In this document: positions 1 through 6,599 of the stretch, piece after piece
Numbering within the stretch: position 1 is the first letter of the stretch
Layout of the letters: each line of letters opens with the position of its first letter
Origin: DAORDI01 sp035345895
Lineage (GTDB): Bacteria; Spirochaetota; Leptospiria; Leptospirales; Leptospiraceae
Direction: 5' to 3'
Length of the DNA: 39,369 nucleotides
Assembly (NCBI GenBank): GCA_035345895.1
Contig: DAORDI010000013.1
Coordinates: forward strand, 1 to 39,369
The notes under the pieces: model-generated
Databases searched by the model: none
Told to the model about the DNA's origin: nothing
What the model saw: only the letters and a program-made list of their open reading frames with translations
Program-made: the position numbers and the translations under genes

Positions 1-1
1 T

Positions 2-958
2 TACAGTTCATCCGGAAAAATTGCCTTCCGTCTGGAAGACTGTTCCTATTCCTATTCTTCATCAGACAGGAAAATTTTTGAACACGCCAGTATGGAAGTT
101 TCTGCAGGGGAAAAAATTGCTCTGGTAGGTCCGAACGGAGCCGGAAAATCTACTTTAATGAAATGTATTGCCGGTCTCTTTCAGATTTCTTCAGGAAATC
201 TTTATTTCGGTCCAAAGACGGAAAGAGGATATTTTTCACAGACTCATCATGATGAACTCGACGGAAACCTGAATCTTCTTCAGACAGTGCAGAAGAAATA
301 TCCTGATCTTTCTGATGTCGCCTGCAGAACTGCTCTTGGGCATTTTTCCTTCAGCGGAGATTCTGTTTACAAGTCAGTATCTCTTCTTTCCGGAGGAGAA
401 CAGAGCCGACTCAGAATGGCACTTCTTGTGCTTCAGCCCTGCAGTCTTCTTCTTATGGATGAACCTACTAATCATCTGGATATGGTGACAAGAGATGCAT
501 TGAAAAGATCTCTTGCGGACTTTCCTGGTGCAGTTGTAATCATCAGTCATGATCCTGACTTTCTGAAACTGCTCTGCACAAGGACATTTGAACTTTCCGG
601 AGGAAAACTGAAGGATCTGAACTGCAGTTTCGAAGATTATATGCAGTATCACAAAGAAGGCGTTTACGAACAGGAAAAACTCTTTGTAAAGGAAAAGACT
701 GCTGCGAATTACCAGGAAAGAAATCAGGAAAGAAACAGACAGAAAAAGATTCAGAAAGATTTGGAAAAATTAGAATCTGATTTGAATGAACTGGAGAAGC
801 AGAAAAAATCACTGGAAGTCAAGATGGCTGATCCTGGATTCTACCAGACAAAAGATTACAAAACAGAACTTGAACTGTACGAAACCCTGAAACTGCAGAT
901 AGATGAAATTACAGAGAAATGGGCACTTCTTTCGGAAGAAGTAACTGCGGTCAGCTGA
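2..958 (+). CDS. ABC-F family ATPase, C-terminal part (5' end outside the window)
   Basis: The frame is open to the left edge, so the gene starts outside; an internal ATG at 92 lies in the middle of the nucleotide-binding domain and is not the start. Visible are a Walker A (GPNGAGKST, about 42 codons in), an ABC signature (LSGGEQSRLRMALL), Walker B with the ABC-F hallmark LLLMDEPTNHLD, and the switch histidine in VIISHD. No membrane segment follows; instead the last ~80 residues are charged and coiled-coil-like, as in the C-terminal extension of Uup/YdiF-type ABC-F proteins. This is therefore most likely the second ATPase domain of a two-domain cytosolic protein. ABC-F proteins act on ribosomes (translation factors or antibiotic protection); which of these applies cannot be told from this half. 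Confidence 0.9.
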   Translation, partial: YSSSGKIAFRLEDCSYSYSSSDRKIFEHASMEVSAGEKIALVGPNGAGKSTLMKCIAGLFQISSGNLYFGPKTERGYFSQTHHDELDGNLNLLQTVQKKYPDLSDVACRTALGHFSFSGDSVYKSVSLLSGGEQSRLRMALLVLQPCSLLLMDEPTNHLDMVTRDALKRSLADFPGAVVIISHDPDFLKLLCTRTFELSGGKLKDLNCSFEDYMQYHKEGVYEQEKLFVKEKTAANYQERNQERNRQKKIQKDLEKLESDLNELEKQKKSLEVKMADPGFYQTKDYKTELELYETLKLQIDEITEKWALLSEEVTAVS

Positions 959-1058
959 TTCCTTTTACATCAATTCCAATTGTTTCCGCTACTCCGGCTA
1001 GTTCTTTATCATGGGTCAGAAGAAAAAACTTTCCTGTGATGAGAGAAATTGTACAAGA

Positions 1059-2080
1059 CTATATGTGTTTTTTTCTGAATTCTTTCGGTGTAACCCCTGT
1101 CCATTTTTTAAATGCCCTCCTGAAAACACTCGGTTCTGAAAATCCTAAAATGTAAGATATCTCATCAACCGGATAATTGTTGAGAAGATATTTTTCAGCA
1201 AGAGATTCCCTAGCTTCTTGTACTATATATGTAAAGCTTTTTCCTTCCCTTTTAAGCCGGAGCTGAAGTGTACGGCTGCTTATTCCCATCTCTTCAGCAA
1301 TGCTTTGAATGGATAGATTTTCTTCTTCCAATTTTTTAATGATCAGTTCGCTGACTTTTTGTATGAATGCACTGGAAGGTTCAAAAGATTTCAATACATC
1401 TTCAGCATATTTTTCAAAGTAATTTAGGAGTAACTGATTGGAATGATTAATTTTTTTTTTAAGTTCCGTGCAGAAAAAAAAATTCTTGTTTCTTCAGCAT
1501 TGAAATGAACTGGGCATTGAAATACTCTTTGGTATTCTTCGACTCTCTCCGGTCTTTCAAGCGCTATTTCTACCTGAAATGGAAAAATCTTTTCATCTAT
1601 GAGACCGTGAATAACGCAGATTAAACTGGAAAGTGCTGCTTCCACACAATGACGAGAAATAGAAAGTCCTCCCCTGACCGATAATAAATTTATCTCAGTT
1701 ATACTTTTTTGGCTTTTGACATCTATTTTAAAAAGATTCCCGACAACCGATGAATATCTTTGAAGCTTTAGAATAGATTCTTCGATTGAGTCACAGTTCA
1801 TCATTATATAACCAAGAATAGACCAGCTTCCAGGTTCAACATATTCTCCCATATGAAGACCGAAATAAATATCGCCTGTCAGTAAAACTAACTCTTCTTC
1901 AATTTTCAGATATTTCTCAAGTGAAATTTTTTCATCAGGAAAATCTGTTATTTTATCTCCTATATGAAATTTTTTTAAAATGTAAGATATATCAATGTTC
2001 AAAGAGCGGGCATAGCGTAACATTTGAATAATGAGAGATGCAGAGATTTTTACTTTTGAATCTGTCTGAGCTGAGTTCAT
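1059..2080 (-). pseudogene. AraC-family transcriptional regulator split by a frameshift at a poly-A tract
   Basis: Two minus-strand frames make one AraC protein of the usual ~340 residues. The first (2080-1424) is an OruR/ArgR-type AraC ligand-binding domain (for example MGEYVEPGSWSILGYIMMNC). The second, ending at 1059, carries the two helix-turn-helix motifs of the AraC DNA-binding domain (IAEEMGISSRTLQLRLKREG and ISYILGFSEPSVFRRAFKKW). They change frame at a run of ten A (minus strand; T run 1451-1460 plus neighbours). With eleven or eight A the reading would run straight through as NLKKKIN and on without a stop. This could be a disabled gene, a sequencing indel, phase variation, or transcriptional slippage restoring full-length protein. 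It diverges from the hydrolase gene at 2238, a natural candidate target. Confidence 0.8.
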
Positions 2081-2237
2081 AATTTGAATTTATTTAAAAT
2101 ATGATTTGTGTCAAAAAATTTTTATATCATTTCGCTAAATATCACAAATCCTGTTCTGACTGCCATTGACAGGCTTAGAATGTATGATACCTTAAAGTTA
2201 GTATTAAGAACTAGCATTTAGGGACGGTTTATTTTCT
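2081..2237 (+). promoter_or_regulatory. Divergent intergenic region with a candidate -35 for the hydrolase gene
   Basis: The 157 bp between the AraC-type regulator and the hydrolase gene holds a perfect TTGACA at 2166-2171. A weak -10 (TACCTT, 2188-2193) follows after 16 bp. The hydrolase start at 2238 is preceded by GGGACGG about ten bases upstream. A poor -10 next to a good -35 would suit an activator-dependent promoter, but that is inference. Confidence 0.3.
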
Positions 2238-3194
2238 ATGAATAAATTATTTAAAGAAAGCACTAAGATTTTTTTCAAAGTGCTTATGATCAGCTTTTTT
2301 TTCCAGCCACATTGCAGGGTAACTTCTCTTCCTTCAAAATCGGTTCAGAAAGGCACAGTCTCTGTTCTGGATGAGAAATTCTACTCCAATTCCAAAGGTG
2401 TCATACAGTTGCAAAAAATTACTGGAGCAGATTGGGAAGTCGACAGAAGCGGACTAATTGATTTGAAAGACCCAGTTTCCATAAAAAAGGGTCTGACGGA
2501 CGTGAAAGAAGCAATTCAAATTAATTTTTATGTATTGGATCATCCAGCTTATGGAAGGTTTTTGATTGATACTGGTATTGGTGACGTCTTTAAAAAGGAT
2601 AAATCTGAATGGCCTTTTACATGGATTGTAAAAAAGGGGATGGGTACGGATTCACTCAAGATAAAAACTGCTACAGGTGAATGGATGTCTAGAAATCCAG
2701 GAAAGATAAACGGAGTATTTTTTACTCATTTGCATTTGGATCATATTATGGGGACAAATGATATAAGCCCCGACACCCCGCTCTATGTGGGACCAAAAGA
2801 ATCCACGTTCAAATCTGTAATGAATATGATGGTACAAGGAAACACTGATGAATTTTTAAAAGGAAAAACAATTCAAGAATTAGATTTTTCAGAACCCAAT
2901 TCTGAACAGGGTCTGTCCATTCTGGATTTTTTTGGAGACAAATCCTTTCTAATTTTTCACAGTCCAGGTCATACTCCCGGAAGCCTGGCATTTTTGATTC
3001 ATAGTAAAGATGGGTTGCAGCTTTTACTCGGTGATACCTGTCACTCCAGGTTCGGCTGGGAAAATAATGTACCACCTGGTGATTTTTCGGATGATAAGGA
3101 ACAAAATAAGAAAAGTCTTACTGCACTTCAGAACATTGCAAAAAAGTTTTCGGTGATAAAAATCCATCCCGGCCATCAGAACCTAAAAGAATAG
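2238..3194 (+). CDS. Exported metallo-beta-lactamase-fold hydrolase
   Basis: A 318-residue protein of the metallo-beta-lactamase superfamily. The zinc motif THLHLDH places H164, H166, D168 and H169; further ligands are H241 or H245 in HSPGHTPG, D266 in LGDTC and H310/H313 in HPGH, so both metal sites look complete. The arrangement resembles the lactonase/AttM-like branch rather than beta-lactamases, but the substrate cannot be read from sequence. The N-terminus has a positive end and a hydrophobic stretch (about residues 12-24) followed by a cysteine at 26, so the protein is probably exported, possibly as a lipoprotein. It diverges from the broken AraC-type gene and ends just before a strong hairpin terminator. 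Confidence 0.85.
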   Translation: MNKLFKESTKIFFKVLMISFFFQPHCRVTSLPSKSVQKGTVSVLDEKFYSNSKGVIQLQKITGADWEVDRSGLIDLKDPVSIKKGLTDVKEAIQINFYVLDHPAYGRFLIDTGIGDVFKKDKSEWPFTWIVKKGMGTDSLKIKTATGEWMSRNPGKINGVFFTHLHLDHIMGTNDISPDTPLYVGPKESTFKSVMNMMVQGNTDEFLKGKTIQELDFSEPNSEQGLSILDFFGDKSFLIFHSPGHTPGSLAFLIHSKDGLQLLLGDTCHSRFGWENNVPPGDFSDDKEQNKKSLTALQNIAKKFSVIKIHPGHQNLKE

Positions 3195-3219
3195 AAAAAA
3201 TAATTATATTCCATACAAG

Positions 3220-3245
3220 CCAAGCGACTAAAGCCGCTTGGTTTT
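3220..3245 (+). terminator. Intrinsic terminator after the metallo-hydrolase gene
   Basis: CCAAGCG (3220-3226) pairs with CGCTTGG (3235-3241) around an 8-base loop, followed by TTTT. It sits 26 bp after the hydrolase stop codon. It also lies just downstream of the minus-strand antitoxin gene, so it may terminate from both sides. Confidence 0.75.
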
Positions 3246-3255
3246 CTCTAATTCG

Positions 3256-3387
3256 CTATACTGATGAAATGGCAAGTTCTGCTTCCAAGCTACGAATCAG
3301 TACGTCGCGGAATGTCATCCCGCGAACTGCAGCCGCAGTTTTTACCTGAACAAAAAGGTCATCGGGAATTTCCACTGTAGTCTTCAT
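3256..3387 (-). CDS. Solitary VapB-like ribbon-helix-helix antitoxin (43 aa)
   Basis: A short minus-strand gene whose product begins MKTTVEIPDDLFVQVK and continues AAAVRGMTFRDVLIRSLEAE. This is the classic layout of VapB-type antitoxins: a beta strand (TTVEIPDDL), helix A, the RGMTFRD turn and helix B. At 43 residues it is short, ending soon after the DNA-binding fold, so the toxin-neutralising tail is minimal or missing. The ATG at 3387 is the first in frame after a stop. No PIN-domain toxin gene follows: downstream on the same strand there are only 61 bases before the hydrolase stop. It is therefore an orphan antitoxin, a remnant of a VapBC pair, or a small regulator acting elsewhere. Confidence 0.7.
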   Translation of the reverse strand: MKTTVEIPDDLFVQVKTAAAVRGMTFRDVLIRSLEAELAISSV

Positions 3388-3420
3388 TGACCCATATTCC
3401 CATATTCATACAATGATTTT

Positions 3421-4083
3421 TTAAGGATCAGCTGCCTCGGATTCACTTTGTATTACAGGTCTCGCAAAAGCAAAAAATTTACTCTCTTTTCCTTTTATGC
3501 AGGGACTTTTCCTGTTTTTTCTGTCTGTTCTGACACAGCCGATAAATTCATTTGGATCAAATGTGTATACGTCAGGCCCACCGCCCTCAGTAAAATCACC
3601 TTTCCCGAAAGTATTCGCACCTACCATTTTCATTTCTCCGGTCTTTCTGCTTCTTCCCAGATAAATCATTACATGGCTGATGGGGGGGGTATGGCTGGGA
3701 TCAATGTCGCTGTGAGTATTTATCCAGAAAAGAAGGTCACCTGATTTCAGTTTGGAAGAGAGTTTTTCAACATTGATTTCGTTCCCTTTCTTTGGAGATT
3801 TTGCAGATTGACGATGACTCTTATAATATTTATACATATCATAAGATCCTCCGGAAGGCAAGTCTATGTTGAGGGCCTTTTTGTACAGATATCTGGCGGT
3901 ATTGGAACAGTCCATATTGATGGATTTTGAATCACCGGGCGGAGTCCATGGCTTTGCATACCGCAGATCAAAACTGGACAGCCATTTTGTTGTTTTGCGA
4001 AGCTCTTTCTTCTGTTCTTTTGTAAGTTTTGCTTCAGCAGGGAGGATAAAAAGGAGTGAAAAAAGGAGAACCAGATATTTCAT
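3421..4083 (-). CDS. Secreted NlpC/P60-like cysteine peptidase
   Basis: A 220-residue protein with a clear signal peptide (MKYLVLLFSLLFILPAEA, cleaved near residue 18). The NlpC/P60 catalytic pattern is visible: C59 in MDCSNTARYLY at the start of a helix, H137 in the strand ISHVMIYLG, and a polar residue (N157) in VGANTFG as a likely third member. The motif GDLLFW before the histidine is also typical. Such enzymes cleave peptide bonds in the peptidoglycan stem or related amides in the periplasm. It lies 50 bp downstream of a small lipoprotein gene on the same strand, so both may be made together. The C-terminus (CIKGKESKFFAFARPV) has a second cysteine of unknown role. Confidence 0.8.
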   Translation of the reverse strand: MKYLVLLFSLLFILPAEAKLTKEQKKELRKTTKWLSSFDLRYAKPWTPPGDSKSINMDCSNTARYLYKKALNIDLPSGGSYDMYKYYKSHRQSAKSPKKGNEINVEKLSSKLKSGDLLFWINTHSDIDPSHTPPISHVMIYLGRSRKTGEMKMVGANTFGKGDFTEGGGPDVYTFDPNEFIGCVRTDRKNRKSPCIKGKESKFFAFARPVIQSESEAADP

Positions 4084-4132
4084 TAAAAATGAGAATTCTG
4101 ACAGTCCTCATTCAGTCAAGAAGATTTGCTTT

Positions 4133-4393
4133 TTACCAAGGAGCAGCGGTGATTTCAGCATCACCTTTGGAAGTCGCATTGTTGTAGCATTTCAGAATGG
4201 TAAGGTTGTTGTTAAAATTTGTAACTCCGGTTCTTGCTTCTTCTGATTTAAGAAAAACCGCCAAAGCTGCACAGCTCTTCTTTCTTTTTTTGACTTTATC
4301 ATTCAGTTCGGATTGAGAAGTGCAGTTTTGAATCAGTGTTATGGAGATCAGCAAAGACAGAAAGCCGGTTTTTGAGAGGATTGTTGGAGTCAT
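4133..4393 (-). CDS. Small lipoprotein, function unknown
   Basis: The start at 4393 gives an 86-residue protein beginning MTPTILSKTGFLSLL, with a hydrophobic stretch ending in the lipobox-like LIQNC, so cysteine 22 would be lipidated. A longer reading frame upstream would run into the tRNA-Arg gene and is rejected. The mature part is small, has three more cysteines including KSCAAL and LKCYNN, and matches no family I recognise. It lies between tRNA-Arg and the NlpC/P60-like gene on the same strand, which suggests a shared transcript and an envelope role. Confidence 0.65.
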   Translation of the reverse strand: MTPTILSKTGFLSLLISITLIQNCTSQSELNDKVKKRKKSCAALAVFLKSEEARTGVTNFNNNLTILKCYNNATSKGDAEITAAPW

Positions 4394-4420
4394 TTTATTG
4401 TACCTGTGTTGCAAATAAAC

Positions 4421-4497
4421 TGGCGCGCCCAGAAGGATTTGAACCTCCAACCTTTTGATCCGTAGTCAAATACTCTATCCAGTTGAGCTATGGGCGC
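4421..4497 (-). tRNA. tRNA-Arg (anticodon ACG)
   Basis: The minus strand folds as a full tRNA: acceptor GCGCCCA/TGGGCGC, D arm GCTC...GAGT, anticodon stem TTTGA/TCAAA with loop CTACGGA (anticodon ACG, reading CGU), and T arm GGAGG-TTTGAAT-CCTTC. Discriminator G is followed by an encoded CCA (4423-4421). Confidence 0.95.
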
Positions 4498-4503
4498 AGG
4501 ATT

Positions 4504-4893
4504 TTACTGCTGAAAATACTTTTCTAAAAAACCTCTGTGTTCTGATACGAGGCTGAAATCAATGCTTTTTTCTATCCATTCACTGTAAAGGAAAAAAAAG
4601 CTCCCGCCTACATAAGCGAGTATCCCTGCAAAATGCATAAGCCACCCGAGAATCTGGCCTATGAACGGGATGTACCCAATAACGATACTGCCGAAAGCTA
4701 CTACCAGGAAGTACCCAGTAAACAGACAGGAATTCAGACAGGCTTTTCTGATATGTTCTTTTTGATAAGAGACAGCTAAGACTGGAACCCAGGCAAAAAA
4801 CAAAGGAAGATAAGCGACTAAAAGCTGAAATTTGTCTGTTTGAACAAACTCTTTAGTTTTTTGGATCAGATCTTTGATGCTGGTATTTTCCAC
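4504..4893 (-). CDS. Small integral membrane protein (DUF4870/Tic20-like appearance)
   Basis: A 129-residue protein between tRNA genes. After a charged N-terminus (residues 1-20) it has three to four hydrophobic segments: about 22-42 (LLVAYLPLFFAWVPVLAV), 50-73 (LNSCLFTGYFLVVAFGSIVIG) and 76-102 (FIGQILGWLMHFAGILAYVGG). The pattern of short helices with a central HIRKACLNS loop resembles the small DUF4870/Tic20-type membrane proteins, but this is only a resemblance. It begins 14 bases after the end of tRNA-Ser(GCU) and ends just before tRNA-Arg, so it is probably cotranscribed with the tRNA genes and released by processing. Function unknown. Confidence 0.7.
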   Translation of the reverse strand: MENTSIKDLIQKTKEFVQTDKFQLLVAYLPLFFAWVPVLAVSYQKEHIRKACLNSCLFTGYFLVVAFGSIVIGYIPFIGQILGWLMHFAGILAYVGGSFFFLYSEWIEKSIDFSLVSEHRGFLEKYFQQ

Positions 4894-4906
4894 AGAGCCT
4901 CAGTTT

Positions 4907-4999
<93 letters not shown>

Positions 5000-5006
5000 G
5001 GAATTT

Positions 5007-5093
<87 letters not shown>

Positions 5094-5103
5094 GATATTG
5101 TCA

Positions 5104-5132
5104 ATTTTGTACTGATGCACTTGAAGTCAAGT
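5104..5132 (-). promoter_or_regulatory. Candidate promoter of the tRNA-Ser cluster, overlapping a palindrome
   Basis: On the minus strand TTGACT (5130-5125) is followed after 15 bp by CAAAAT (5109-5104), placing a start about five bases before the tRNA-Ser(UGA) 5' end. The -35 lies in the palindrome ACTTGA-AG-TCAAGT (5119-5132). Spacing is short, so the call is tentative. Confidence 0.4.
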
Positions 5133-5229
5133 AAAATAAAATCTTTTTGTACTGAATGTATCTGAGTCGATTTTGCGGTGCCGACTGAATGCTCTAATGT
5201 AATACATTTTCAAGCCAGTCAGTATTTTC

Positions 5230-5382
5230 CTAAGATCCTGATTTAGGTAAAACAGCAGCAGGCAGATCAGGAAATAATTTGGAATCAGTGCAGGCGGATA
5301 TTCTGTCTGTGTTTCTGCAGTTTGACAGACTAAGAATACCTATTATAAAAAGCACTATAATTAAAAAGATCCATTTAATCAT
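5230..5382 (-). CDS. Very small lipoprotein (50 aa)
   Basis: The frame reads MIKWIFLIIVLFIIGILSLS followed by NCRNTD: a strongly hydrophobic export signal ending in a spirochaete-style lipobox (LSLSNC, cysteine 22) and a mature part of only 29 residues rich in proline, serine and alanine. The start codon overlaps the end of the preceding 79-codon frame (the ATG at 5382 lies a few bases before that frame's TAA at 5377-5375), so translation would be coupled. No homologue is recognised. The signal-plus-lipobox pattern is unlikely to arise by chance in non-coding DNA, but without conservation data the gene remains provisional. The tRNA-Ser gene lies 137 bp further downstream on the same strand. 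Confidence 0.45.
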   Translation of the reverse strand: MIKWIFLIIVLFIIGILSLSNCRNTDRISACTDSKLFPDLPAAVLPKSGS

Positions 5383-5614
5383 TTCTTGTCCAATAAGCGA
5401 TTTTTTTGATCAGTACAATGATCCGTGGATAAGGCTTCAGGGAGTTCAGTTTTCTTTCTACAAAATGTTTTTGAAAATTAGGTAATTTTACGGGGTCATC
5501 CGTAAAAATATGCAGGACATTCCATTCCTGACTGCCGGTAAGATATTCCCGATAAGCAGATTTTTTATGACTAAAGTGGTAGGTGTTTTTACCTACTGCG
5601 CCATTACTCAGCAT
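5375..5614 (-). CDS. Hypothetical 79-codon ORF upstream of a tiny lipoprotein
   Basis: An open frame of 79 codons with a globular-looking composition (for example EWNVLHIFTDDPVKLPNFQK) and a basic C-terminus (PYPRIIVLIKKIAYW). No signal peptide, no membrane helix and no known motif are visible. Its main support is the overlap with the following lipoprotein start, an arrangement usual in real operons. The start is uncertain: there is no good ribosome binding site before 5614. It could equally be the degenerate end of a longer lost gene. Confidence 0.3.
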   Translation of the reverse strand: MLSNGAVGKNTYHFSHKKSAYREYLTGSQEWNVLHIFTDDPVKLPNFQKHFVERKLNSLKPYPRIIVLIKKIAYWTRND

Positions 5615-5883
5615 CCGAGAAAAACGAAAAAGAAATCACAGGATAAAAGTTTGACTTAAGTCAAGAAATTTTTTCCGCATTTTGTCTCCGCCTTAGAATT
5701 TTTTACAGGTATTCTGTTTCTAATTTCTCCCGCTTTCAGTCTAAAGAAAGAGTCAGTTCCTGTTTTTCAGCATACTTGAAAAATGAAGTCTGACCGAAGC
5801 ATAAGCAGAACCTTACGATGAGTTATTAAGATTATAAGTATAAAAAATGATAGACTTTCTAATTCATTCTTTGTATACTTCAC
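5615..5883. promoter_or_regulatory. Intergenic region with a perfect 14-bp palindrome upstream of the response regulator
   Basis: No gene is seen. The region holds TTGACTTAAGTCAA at 5651-5664, a perfect palindrome that also offers TTGACT -35 hexamers on both strands, although no good -10 follows on either side. It is a possible operator between the minus-strand ORF and the response regulator at 5899. Confidence 0.35.
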
Positions 5884-5898
5884 ATGTACGGGACAATT

Positions 5899-6501
5899 AT
5901 GAAGAAACCTTTCTACACATTGGCTATCTTGGATGATCATCCTGTTATGCATATTGCAATTAAGAATCTGCTTAAAAAACAGGACAAGATAAGATTTGTA
6001 AAATTTTTTTCTTCGGAATCCGATTTTATCAGTTTTGTTGAACAGAGTCCTGTCGATATGGTGATCCTTGATATAACCCTGAACTCAATGAACGGAATTG
6101 AGATTCCTCAGCTTCTGAAAAAGAAATACAGTCAGATGAAGATAGTGATTTTTACAATGCATGAAAGCCCCTTCTATTTTTCCCAGGCGGTGAATTCAGG
6201 AGCAGACGGATATATTTTAAAGACAGATAATATTACAGTACTTCCCGAAGTTCTAGGAAAGATCGCTGATGGAGAAAAATACTATTCCTCTTCTTTGAAG
6301 CAGTTTTCGGAACAGAGTCAGGAAAAGCTGACTAAGAGAGAATCGGAAATCTTGAACTTGATATGTTCCGGAATGTCAGTTTCGGAAATTTCAGAAAAGC
6401 TTTCCCTTTCGAAAAGAACTGTAGAGTACCATACCGCCAGTCTCAGACAAAAATTTAAAGTTCACAGTCTTCTGGATCTGATTCAGAAAGTCAAGGCTTA
6501 A
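5899..6501 (+). CDS. NarL/FixJ-type two-component response regulator
   Basis: A receiver domain followed by a LuxR-type helix-turn-helix. Numbered from an alternative ATG at 5884, the receiver has the acidic pair D17/D18 (ILDDHP), phospho-acceptor D63 (VILDIT), T91 (IFTMHES) and K113 (ILKTDN). The DNA-binding domain at about 140-203 reads LTKRESEILNLICSG and then SLSKRTVEYHTASL. I prefer the start at 5899 (MKKPFYTLAILDDH) because GGGA lies five bases before it, while 5884 has no ribosome binding site. The partner kinase is not adjacent; the convergent neighbour is a SpoIIE-type phosphatase. Likely a transcription factor answering a phosphorelay. Confidence 0.9.
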   Translation: MKKPFYTLAILDDHPVMHIAIKNLLKKQDKIRFVKFFSSESDFISFVEQSPVDMVILDITLNSMNGIEIPQLLKKKYSQMKIVIFTMHESPFYFSQAVNSGADGYILKTDNITVLPEVLGKIADGEKYYSSSLKQFSEQSQEKLTKRESEILNLICSGMSVSEISEKLSLSKRTVEYHTASLRQKFKVHSLLDLIQKVKA

Positions 6502-6574
6502 TCCTTTGTCAGAAAACAGCTGAATGAAAGCACCTGCTGAAATTCATAACGCAAAAACTGAAAACCCATGGCAT

Positions 6575-6597
6575 TTTGCATTATGATATAATGCAAA
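6575..6597. repeat. Inverted repeat between convergent genes
   Basis: TTTGCATTAT (6575-6584) and ATAATGCAAA (6588-6597) form a perfect 10-bp stem with a 3-base loop. It lies 73 bp after the response regulator and touches the stop of the SpoIIE gene. It lacks a T tract, so it may be a weak bidirectional terminator or mRNA 3' stabiliser. Confidence 0.5.
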
Positions 6598-6599
6598 GG

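Noticed and set aside
919..1155. 78-codon plus-strand frame after the ABC-F gene
   Set aside because: It overlaps the ABC-F end and is antisense to the AraC DNA-binding domain; a shadow.
4394..4450. Upstream extension of the small lipoprotein gene
   Set aside because: It would run into tRNA-Arg and place the signal peptide inside the protein; the start at 4393 fits the lipobox.
6575..6597. Classical intrinsic terminator
   Set aside because: The stem is perfect but AT-rich and no T tract follows in either direction, so only an inverted repeat is reported.
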